From positions 806,001-870,000 of the forward strand of contig JADJRJ010000030.1 of assembly GCA_016712265.1 (NCBI GenBank): 64,000 nucleotides of DNA, written 5' to 3'. The stretch is from Gemmatimonadota bacterium. GTDB lineage: Bacteria; Gemmatimonadota; Gemmatimonadetes; Gemmatimonadales; Gemmatimonadaceae. The notes under the pieces were generated by a model. The model was not told the DNA's origin, searched no databases, and saw nothing but the letters and a program-made list of their open reading frames with translations. Numbering within the stretch: position 1 is the first letter of the stretch; every line of letters starts with the position of its first letter. Positions 58,396-64,000 of the stretch are shown one piece after another. Made by a program: the position numbers and the translations under genes.

Positions 58396-59309
58396 TCGAG
58401 GCTCCCTTTGAGTTCGGAAAGGGCCCGCACGCCGCGATCACGGCACCAGGCATCCACCCCCCTCACCACGGCCTCAGGGACGGACGGATTGCGCAGGGCC
58501 GCCGTGCCGATGGCCACCGCGCTCGCCCCAGCCACGATGTATTGCAGCAGGTCCGTCGCGCTCGCCACGCCTCCGGCACCGATGATGGGAACCCCGTGGG
58601 CCTTCCAGACCCGCCACGTGGCCAGAACCCCGATCGGCAGAAGCCCGGGACCACTGACCCCTCCCGTGCCAAACCCAACGGCCGGTCGGCGCTTCTCAAT
58701 GTCGACCACCAGTCCAGGCCACGTGTTCACTACCGTGATCCCGTTGGCACCGGCCTCCAGCGCCACTCCCGCGGCGCGCGCCACGTCCGGCAAGGTCGGT
58801 GACAGCTTCACGAAGAGCGGCCGAGCGGTCGCCCCCCTCGCTCGCCTCACTAACTCGGCCAGAGCGGCCGGATCCTGCCCGAACTCCATGCCGCCGGCCT
58901 TCACGTTCGGGCAACTCACGTTCAGTTCGTAGCCCTGCATCCCGCCCACCTCGTCGAGCCGCTCGATCACGGCCGCGTAGTCCTCCACCGCATACCCAAC
59001 CACGTTCACCAGAACCCGGCACCGCATCAGTGAACGTGACAGCCACGGCAGGTGCTCCGCCCGCACCGCCTCTACGCCAGGGTTGGCCAGGCCCACGGCG
59101 TTGATCATCCCACCGGGGAACTCGGCCACCCGTGGACGCGGGGCCCCCTTCCGGGGCTCTGGACTCACAGCCTTGGTCGTGATGGCGCCGAGTCGCTCAA
59201 GCTGCATGACCCCAGTCAGCTCTTCACCGTACCCCGCCGTTCCGGCCGCGAGGACAACCGGATTCTGGAGGGCGATCCCGGCGAGATCCACCCGCAGGTC
59301 CGCGCTCAT
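58383..59309 (-). CDS. pyrD: Dihydroorotate dehydrogenase (class 1B-like catalytic subunit)
   Basis: ATG 59309 gives 308 residues beginning SADLRVDLAGIALQNPVVLA; it shares ATGA with the amidase stop. Conserved FMN/substrate blocks are VNVVGYAVEDY, the catalytic-Cys region LNVSCPNVKAGGMEFGQDP and GAGGVASATDLLQYI. Class 1B enzymes usually pair with PyrK, which is not seen here. It supplies orotate for pyrF after an intermediate phosphoribosylation. Confidence 0.93.
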   Translation of the reverse strand: MSADLRVDLAGIALQNPVVLAAGTAGYGEELTGVMQLERLGAITTKAVSPEPRKGAPRPRVAEFPGGMINAVGLANPGVEAVRAEHLPWLSRSLMRCRVLVNVVGYAVEDYAAVIERLDEVGGMQGYELNVSCPNVKAGGMEFGQDPAALAELVRRARGATARPLFVKLSPTLPDVARAAGVALEAGANGITVVNTWPGLVVDIEKRRPAVGFGTGGVSGPGLLPIGVLATWRVWKAHGVPIIGAGGVASATDLLQYIVAGASAVAIGTAALRNPSVPEAVVRGVDAWCRDRGVRALSELKGSLEWPN

Positions 59310-60502
59310 GCCCCACCCCCGGTGGCACCTTTTCGCTCCAGTCGATCGAGGTACGATACCGTGGCCGTCGCGATGGCATTCCCGAGGGAGCGTTGCCCTT
59401 CCGCTGACGCCATCCACGCGGACTCGGCCCGATTGGAGCCGAAGCCCACCTCGATCAAGACCGAGGGCATGAACGCGCGAACCAACACCCGGAATCCCGC
59501 CTGCTTGACCCCGCGATTCGGCCCCGGGTGCACCCGACGCAGCGCGGCCTGCACATCTGCGGCCAGGTCGCCCGACTCGCGCAGGAACTCATTCTGCTTC
59601 ATGTCGTTGAGGATGAAAAGCAGTGGATCGTTGGCGTCGATCTCCTGCTCCCCCTCGTATTTCACTGCTTCGTTTTCGATCTGCTCCACGCGCCGCTCGT
59701 CGTCCGTCTTGGCTTCGGAAAGGAAATAGGTCTCGAAGCCGCGCGCCCCGCCCGGGTTCTGCCACCTGGGATTCGCGGCATTCACGTGGATGGAGAGGAA
59801 CACGCTGGCCTTGGCCTCGTTCGCCATGCGTCCGCGGTCGGCAAGGGCGATCAGGGTGTCCTTGGCCCGCGTCATGACCACCTTGACCCCAAGCCGTTCC
59901 AGGGCGGCGCGCACTTCTGCCGCCACACCAAGAGTGATGTCCTTTTCGTGCAGTCTGCGGCCGGCCGTGAGCGGACCGCTCATACCCCGGTCAGGCCCCC
60001 CGTGGCCGGCATCCACCACGACGACGCGAGGAACGGGCTGGCGCGGGCGGACGACGGCTGGACGGGCAGGCTCCGGGGTGCGCACCGGAGGTGCGGGCGC
60101 CCTGACGGCCATGACCGACCGACGAAGCTCCCCGCGGCTGGCGTCGTAGCGATATCCCAAGGCAACTCGAGGCAGCAGCTCGGTCACCAGGGCGAGCGGC
60201 GTCAGCAGCTTTCCCTCGAACAGCGTTGGCGGGGCAGTCAGCGGTTCCGACTTGCCCCTGACCCGCGCGACCGCGATCCCCAAGCTCAGCTCGATGTCGG
60301 CACCCCCGACCACCCAGCGATAGCGATCTCCCCCAACACGGACCAGGGCGCCACCTATGGCCTGGAGGCTCTCCTCGAGTCGCAACATGGGCCCGCGCTG
60401 GGTCTCGAGGAGCGGGACCGGTGTGGTGAGTTCACCATCGCGCACGACCAGGGAAGCGGGCTGCGCGAGCCACACCGCCAGGACACAGGCGCACCACATC
60501 AC
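59306..60502 (-). CDS. N-acetylmuramoyl-L-alanine amidase (AmiC-type)
   Basis: The 398-residue protein has a short signal-like N-terminus and a beta-rich middle (about 20-130), probably a copper-amine-oxidase-N-like or AMIN-type cell-wall domain. A C-terminal zinc amidase_3 domain follows, with VVVVDAGHGGPDRGM (His ligand), LHEKDI (Glu), LSIHVNAANP (His) and VLIEVGFGSN (catalytic Glu). It cleaves peptide stems from muramic acid during cell separation. The start overlaps smpB by ATGA. Confidence 0.93.
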   Translation of the reverse strand: MMWCACVLAVWLAQPASLVVRDGELTTPVPLLETQRGPMLRLEESLQAIGGALVRVGGDRYRWVVGGADIELSLGIAVARVRGKSEPLTAPPTLFEGKLLTPLALVTELLPRVALGYRYDASRGELRRSVMAVRAPAPPVRTPEPARPAVVRPRQPVPRVVVVDAGHGGPDRGMSGPLTAGRRLHEKDITLGVAAEVRAALERLGVKVVMTRAKDTLIALADRGRMANEAKASVFLSIHVNAANPRWQNPGGARGFETYFLSEAKTDDERRVEQIENEAVKYEGEQEIDANDPLLFILNDMKQNEFLRESGDLAADVQAALRRVHPGPNRGVKQAGFRVLVRAFMPSVLIEVGFGSNRAESAWMASAEGQRSLGNAIATATVSYLDRLERKGATGGGA

Positions 60503-60969
60503 CGACGCCGGAAGGCGCGCGCCATGTCGCGCTCGGCGTCACGCCGACGGGCATCGTCGCGTTTGTCGTGCATCTTCTTCCCCTTGGCGAGCGCCAGACG
60601 GACCTTCGCGCGACCACCCTTGAAGTAGAGCTCCAGCGGGACCAGGGTCAGTCCCTGGCGCTCCACCCCACCGATCAGCTTGCGGATTTCCTTCTTGTGC
60701 AGGAGGAGCTTGCGCAGGCGCGTGCTCTCATGCGTGACGTAGCCGCCGTGCGAATACGGCGACACGTTCATGTTCAGGAGGTACACCTCGCCGTCCCGGA
60801 CCGTGCCATAGGCGTCCGTGATGTTGGCTTTGCCTTCGCGCAGCGCCTTGACCTCACTGCCGGTGAGCACGATGCCGGCCTCCCAGGAGTCGAGCACCTC
60901 GTACTCGTGCCGCGCCTGGCGGTTCCGCGCAATACTCTCTGTTCCGGGATCGGGCTTGGGGGACGGCAT
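60499..60969 (-). CDS. smpB: SsrA-binding protein
   Basis: The 156-residue protein has the OB-fold blocks NRQARHEYEVLDSWEAGIVL, GSEVKALREGKANITDAYG and YSHGGYVTHESTRLRKLLLH, and a basic tail (KGKKMHDKRDDARRRDAERD). SmpB carries tmRNA to stalled ribosomes. No ssrA gene is visible in the window. It heads the smpB-amidase-pyrD-pyrF run. Confidence 0.97.
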   Translation of the reverse strand: MPSPKPDPGTESIARNRQARHEYEVLDSWEAGIVLTGSEVKALREGKANITDAYGTVRDGEVYLLNMNVSPYSHGGYVTHESTRLRKLLLHKKEIRKLIGGVERQGLTLVPLELYFKGGRAKVRLALAKGKKMHDKRDDARRRDAERDMARAFRRR

Positions 60970-61035
60970 AGCCAGTGGAAGCTAATCGGGCGCCCCGCCC
61001 GACCATGCCCTAACGACTCTGGCGGGCCTTGCACG

Positions 61036-61065
61036 TTGACTTGGTTGTACGGCTCGGGTTAGGTT
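61036..61065 (+). promoter_or_regulatory. Candidate promoter for tRNA-Leu
   Basis: TTGACT (61036-61041, five of six matches to the -35 consensus) and TAGGTT (60-65, three of six) are 18 bp apart, and the tRNA begins 10 nt downstream. The site lies in the short gap between smpB and the tRNA. Confidence 0.5.
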
Positions 61066-61075
61066 CCGCCCCCTT

Positions 61076-61159
61076 GCCGAAGTGGTGGAATTGGTAGACG
61101 CGCTGCGTTCAGGGCGCAGTGGGCGATAGCCCGTGGGGGTTCGAGTCCCCCCTTCGGCA
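61076..61159 (+). tRNA. tRNA-Leu(CAG)
   Basis: An 84-base cloverleaf can be folded: acceptor GCCGAAG with CTTCGGC, D-loop TTGGTAGA, anticodon stem CTGCG/CGCAG with loop TTCAGGG (anticodon CAG at 61110-61112), a long variable arm (class II, leucine-like) and the T-loop GTTCGAGTC. The CCA end is not encoded (ACT follows). A UUCG-loop hairpin GCCCC-TTCG-GGGGC at 61173-61186 just downstream may stop transcription, but it overlaps the 3' end of a convergent gene. Confidence 0.95.
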
Positions 61160-61702
61160 CTACCCCTTGGGGGCCCCTTCGGGGGCTGCGGACTGTGGCA
61201 GTCGGGGGTCACCGAACGCCGCGCGGAGTGCCTCTTCGGACTCTCGCAGCCAGCGTTCCACGAGAGCAGCCCCTTGGGCCACCGCCTCATGCTCGATCCT
61301 GGGACACCCCGAGAGCAGCAACATCGTGCGCGCGACGCGCTCGGCCGGCGAATCCGGCATCCCGCGCAGGGCGATCATTTCGCGGTACGCGGACAGTCGC
61401 TCGTTGAATTGACGTTCCGCCATCTTGACCCTGTCGGCGGCCACGTGTCGGTCGGCCTGCATGGCAATCCCGAGCTCTCGGGCGACTGCGGAACCCGTCC
61501 GATCATCGAGGGCGTCACGCTGCGCGACCAGCAGACCGAGCGCGCGGCGGAGGTAGCGCAGCTCCCACCCCGCCCGGTCCTGGTCTTCGTGTGTCGCCGC
61601 CGAGGCGAGCCACCGAATGTCGACGGCTGCGGGTTCCTCGACCACCCGGGCGACGTATCGCTGGGCGGCGGATGGCCGACTACTGAACAGGCCAAAAAAC
61701 AC
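61160..61702 (-). CDS. Hypothetical protein, helical
   Basis: A GTG start overlaps the Rrf2 regulator stop as TAGTG, suggesting cotranslation. The 180-residue product is Arg/Ala/Glu-rich and predicted helical (AGWELRYLRRALGLLVAQRD and FNERLSAYREMIALRGMP), with no signal peptide, membrane span or motif I recognise. Its stop codon abuts the 3' end of the convergent tRNA-Leu, leaving no spacer. Coupling to the regulator gene is the main reason to believe it is real. Confidence 0.65.
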   Translation of the reverse strand: MFFGLFSSRPSAAQRYVARVVEEPAAVDIRWLASAATHEDQDRAGWELRYLRRALGLLVAQRDALDDRTGSAVARELGIAMQADRHVAADRVKMAERQFNERLSAYREMIALRGMPDSPAERVARTMLLLSGCPRIEHEAVAQGAALVERWLRESEEALRAAFGDPRLPQSAAPEGAPKG

Positions 61703-62166
61703 TAGCCCACCTGGCCCTGCAGGACCGGCAGGCCAACCCTCCGCCGGACGGCCGGCTCATCGGCGAGCAGGTCCGACAGGCGCACGCTATCGAGTGCGTC
61801 GTCGATGCGCCGCTGAAGCATCATCCACACCGGCCGAATGGAGCAGTTTTGCGAATCCGAGCAGCGCTCATCGCCGATCGGGTGGGACACGCAATGCAAG
61901 TCGAACGTGGCGAGCTCTGACGCGGCGATGATCTCGCGGACCGTAATCGCCTCCGGCGAACGCGCGAGCGAGTACCCGCCCTTGGCTCCCCGGGTGGAGG
62001 CCAGCAACCCAGCGCGCCGGAGCCGGATCAGGATCTGCTCCACGTAGTCCGCGCTTAGCGCCTCACGCGCAGCAAGGTCGCGGCCGGTCACGGGGCCATC
62101 CTCGAGGCGTTTGGCCAGGTGCAGGGCACAAATGACCCCGTATTCGGCCCACGTCGTGATACGCAT
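61702..62166 (-). CDS. Rrf2-family transcriptional regulator (IscR-like)
   Basis: ATG 62166 (RITTWAEYGVICALHLAKRL) gives 154 residues. The N-terminal winged helix has ALSADYVEQILIRLRRAGLL and STRGAKGGYSLARSPEAITV, the Rrf2 DNA-binding signature. A cysteine trio (CVSHPIGDERCSDSQNC, near 99-115) matches the Fe-S ligands of IscR-type members. It may sense Fe-S or oxidative state. isc/suf genes are not in the window. It sits 7 nt after the lipoprotein gene. Confidence 0.88.
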   Translation of the reverse strand: MRITTWAEYGVICALHLAKRLEDGPVTGRDLAAREALSADYVEQILIRLRRAGLLASTRGAKGGYSLARSPEAITVREIIAASELATFDLHCVSHPIGDERCSDSQNCSIRPVWMMLQRRIDDALDSVRLSDLLADEPAVRRRVGLPVLQGQVG

Positions 62167-62173
62167 GGTTCCG

Positions 62174-62995
62174 TTACTGGCGAGGCGTCGGGATCTGGTA
62201 CGTCGAGATGAACTGAATGGCCCCGCCGTTGATGTCGCGCAGCACCGTGCGGAGGCGCGTCGCGATGAACTCGCGCTTGACGTTGGTCGAATCGGTCCAC
62301 GCGGGGATCGCCGCCACGGCGATCGAGTCGATCCCGTCGTCGCGGAACGCACAGCGATATTCGCGCGAGATGTTGCCGCTTCCCCCAGCAGGCGCAAAGG
62401 TCAGCTGCACGATGAGGGCTGAGGCGGTATCCGCCGCGCGATTCCATCGCAGCTGCATGTACCCGGTCTGGGGCGGGACGAGTGGCTGCAGGGTGAAGGC
62501 TTCGGCGGTCTTCGCGCGCAGCTCAACCTGAGGGTAACCGCCAAGCGCGCCGGGAATGGCAATGATGGCCGAGTCACCAGGCGTGTAGGCCACCGTCGTG
62601 CCGGACGCCAGGTTGTAGGAGGTGACGCCGCCATTCGAGATGCGCGGGATCGTATTCGCCGTGCCACCCATGGACACCGAGAGCGCGGCCCCGGCGTCCA
62701 GGTAGGTCACGCCCGTGAACGAGTTGGTCGGAGGAACGAAGTTCTGGACCGGGAAGCAGGAGTCCGGGCGCAGCCCCGCGCTCGGCACCGTGGATACCTC
62801 GCCCCGGAAGAAGACCGCGTTCGGCGCTGTTCGCACCTGGTTGGCGGAATTCTCGACCGCATTGATGTTCACAAAGCCCCACAACAGTTCGTTGGGGCGG
62901 AAGGAGAGCGTGGTATCACACGATGCCACCAGGGCAGTCGCGCCCACCACACCAAGCACGCCGAAACGGCGGACACGCAGACCAAGGAGAGTCAT
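62174..62995 (-). CDS. Secreted lipoprotein of unknown function
   Basis: ATG 62995 gives 273 residues with a lipoprotein signal ending TALVASC (Cys near 22). The mature part is beta-rich, with conserved-looking blocks TVAYTPGDSAIIAIPGAL and MQLRWNRAADTASALIVQL, and two further cysteines. I recognise no domain. The longer reading to 63343 extends into untranslated sequence and the MBL gene. It appears to be exported and anchored in the envelope. Confidence 0.75.
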   Translation of the reverse strand: MTLLGLRVRRFGVLGVVGATALVASCDTTLSFRPNELLWGFVNINAVENSANQVRTAPNAVFFRGEVSTVPSAGLRPDSCFPVQNFVPPTNSFTGVTYLDAGAALSVSMGGTANTIPRISNGGVTSYNLASGTTVAYTPGDSAIIAIPGALGGYPQVELRAKTAEAFTLQPLVPPQTGYMQLRWNRAADTASALIVQLTFAPAGGSGNISREYRCAFRDDGIDSIAVAAIPAWTDSTNVKREFIATRLRTVLRDINGGAIQFISTYQIPTPRQ

Positions 62996-63077
62996 CGACG
63001 GGTCGGGAGAAGGGTTGTCGTGGGGGGAACGGGAAACATGGCGGGTCGTTACGCTGTGCGGCACCCGCCGGGACGAG

Positions 63078-63728
63078 CTACGATCGGCGAATGGGACGGG
63101 CCAGGCCCGACAGGAACGGATTTGTACCCAGCTCCGCCCCGATGGTGGTAGCAGGCCCATGCCCGGGATACACGACCGTCTCCGGCGGTAGGGTCGCGAT
63201 GCGTGCGAGCGAGCGCTGCATGTCCTCACCGCTGGACAGCGGAAGGTCGGTCCGGCCGATCGATCCGGCAAAGAGGCAGTCGCCACCAAACGCCACGCCG
63301 TGCCCGGCGAGCAACACGTGCCCGGGGGCGTGTCCGGGGACATGCCACACCGTGAAGGTCAGCGTCCCACAGCGCAGCTCGCCGCCCTCTCCCAGGTCGT
63401 GGTCCGGTGCCGGGGGGGGATCAAACGGGATGCCGTACATTTTTGCCGCCGCGATGGCGCCGACACCGTACAGCGGCAGGTCGAGGGGATGCAGGTGAAT
63501 CGGGAGCTGCGGAAAGGCGCGGCGCACCCCGGCAATGGCCCCGACGTGGTCGAGGTGCCCGTGCGTCACCCAAATCGCTTGCAGCGTGCCCCCGCTCCGC
63601 TCCGCCATGTGCAGGATGGTCGCCGGATCATCTCCAGGATCGATGAGGACGGCGTGCCCGGTTGCCTCGTCGAGGACGTGATAGGAATTCTCCTGAAACG
63701 GCCCCACCACGACGGACGAGATCTTCAT
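63078..63728 (-). CDS. MBL-fold metallo-hydrolase (glyoxalase II-like)
   Basis: The 216-residue protein has the metal motif THGHLDHVGAI (H56, H58, D60, H61), then VWHVPGHAPGHVLLAG (His), FGGDCLFAGSIGRTDLP (Asp) and VVYPGHGPATTIG (His), the standard binuclear set. Such small hydrolases act on thioesters or persulfides. Its start overlaps the trxB stop as ATGA, hinting at a thiol-redox link, which is inference. Confidence 0.9.
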   Translation of the reverse strand: MKISSVVVGPFQENSYHVLDEATGHAVLIDPGDDPATILHMAERSGGTLQAIWVTHGHLDHVGAIAGVRRAFPQLPIHLHPLDLPLYGVGAIAAAKMYGIPFDPPPAPDHDLGEGGELRCGTLTFTVWHVPGHAPGHVLLAGHGVAFGGDCLFAGSIGRTDLPLSSGEDMQRSLARIATLPPETVVYPGHGPATTIGAELGTNPFLSGLARPIRRS

Positions 63729-64000
63729 GCGTGCTCCGCGCGATCCTTCCGCAAGGCCGTCAGATATTTCTCCGCCGCGACGGCGGCCGTGGTCGCGTCT
63801 CCCACGGCGGTGGTGACCTGTCGCGTCAACTGGACCCGGACGTCGCCAGCGGCGAAGAGGCCCGGAATCGACGTTTGCATGTTCCAGTCGGTGACCAGAT
63901 AGCCCGACGCGTCATGGTCCACGTGATCGGCGATGATCCCGGTATTCGGCTTGAAGCCGATGAAGACGAAGATGCCGGTCGCCGCCAGTGTTGAGCTAGT
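63725..64000 (-). CDS. trxB: Thioredoxin reductase, C-terminal part (partial)
   Basis: The gene runs off the right edge; the last 91 codons are present. They read GIFVFIGFKPNTGII, then VDHDASGYLVTDWNMQTSIP and GLFAAGDVRVQLTRQVTTAV, the FAD-binding end of TrxB-type flavoproteins. The active-site CxxC would lie outside the window. It reduces thioredoxin with NADPH. It overlaps the MBL gene by 4 nt. Confidence 0.9.
   Translation of the reverse strand, partial: TSSTLAATGIFVFIGFKPNTGIIADHVDHDASGYLVTDWNMQTSIPGLFAAGDVRVQLTRQVTTAVGDATTAAVAAEKYLTALRKDRAEHA

Overview
This window is a dense, chromosomal, high-GC stretch from a diderm (Gram-negative-envelope) bacterium. LPS transport (LptD), BamD, a full Tol-Pal system, Tat, SecA and a long minus-strand run of core genes all point that way. 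The gene families and their proline/alanine/arginine-rich style suggest Gemmatimonadota, but that is an inference and no rRNA is present to confirm it. Almost every gene is on the minus strand. The clear exceptions are the PpiD-like foldase (7872-9722) and a tRNA-Leu (61076-61159), so the window probably lies on one replichore arm. Neighbouring genes very often share ATGA, GTGA or TGATG stop/start overlaps, which implies translational coupling. There is no gene-free stretch longer than 300 bases, and I saw no transposon, prophage, CRISPR array or rRNA.

Layout, left to right (transcription mostly runs right to left). 1-5728: partial ftsK, comB, accC, pilT, accB, an M24 Xaa-Pro peptidase and aroQ. 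pilT sits between the two acetyl-CoA carboxylase genes, and efp is not in its frequent place before accB. 5725-9722: a TPR protein with an acidic linker, and the divergent periplasmic PPIase. 9805-15091: tatA, a DUF4321-like membrane protein, a polyprenyl synthase and a 1249-residue TPR protein. 15179-20764: histidine utilisation genes hutH-hutU-hutI with a radical SAM enzyme inserted between hutU and hutI. 20865-29500: an envelope block reading tolQ-tolR-tolA-like-tolB-pal-cpoB-tatC-lptD. 29510-41931: an epimerase, ssb, rimI-tsaB-tsaE, uvrB, a bifunctional rel, radC, secA and nadD. 41933-49974: bamD, a small lipoprotein, and a nucleotide-sugar block. In that block wbpD-wbpB-wbpE-wbpA make a complete candidate route to UDP-2,3-diacetamido-glucuronate, and ugd plus uxs make UDP-glucuronate and UDP-xylose.

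49971-64000: carB (broken by a one-base frameshift), a short GDP-mannose dehydratase-like gene, the ribosomal/RNA polymerase alpha operon rpmJ-rpsM-rpsK-rpsD-rpoA-rplQ-rpmB, pyrF-pyrD, a cell-wall amidase, smpB, tRNA-Leu(CAG), a hypothetical gene, an IscR-like Rrf2 regulator, a lipoprotein, an MBL-fold hydrolase and the 3' end of trxB.

The most useful observations are the carB frameshift at about 50858, the radC gene whose conserved N-terminus lies upstream of every ordinary in-frame start codon, the radical SAM enzyme embedded in the hut operon, the accB-pilT-accC arrangement, the two large TPR scaffolds, and the complete diacetamido-uronate pathway. I found no wholly new defence or mobile system.
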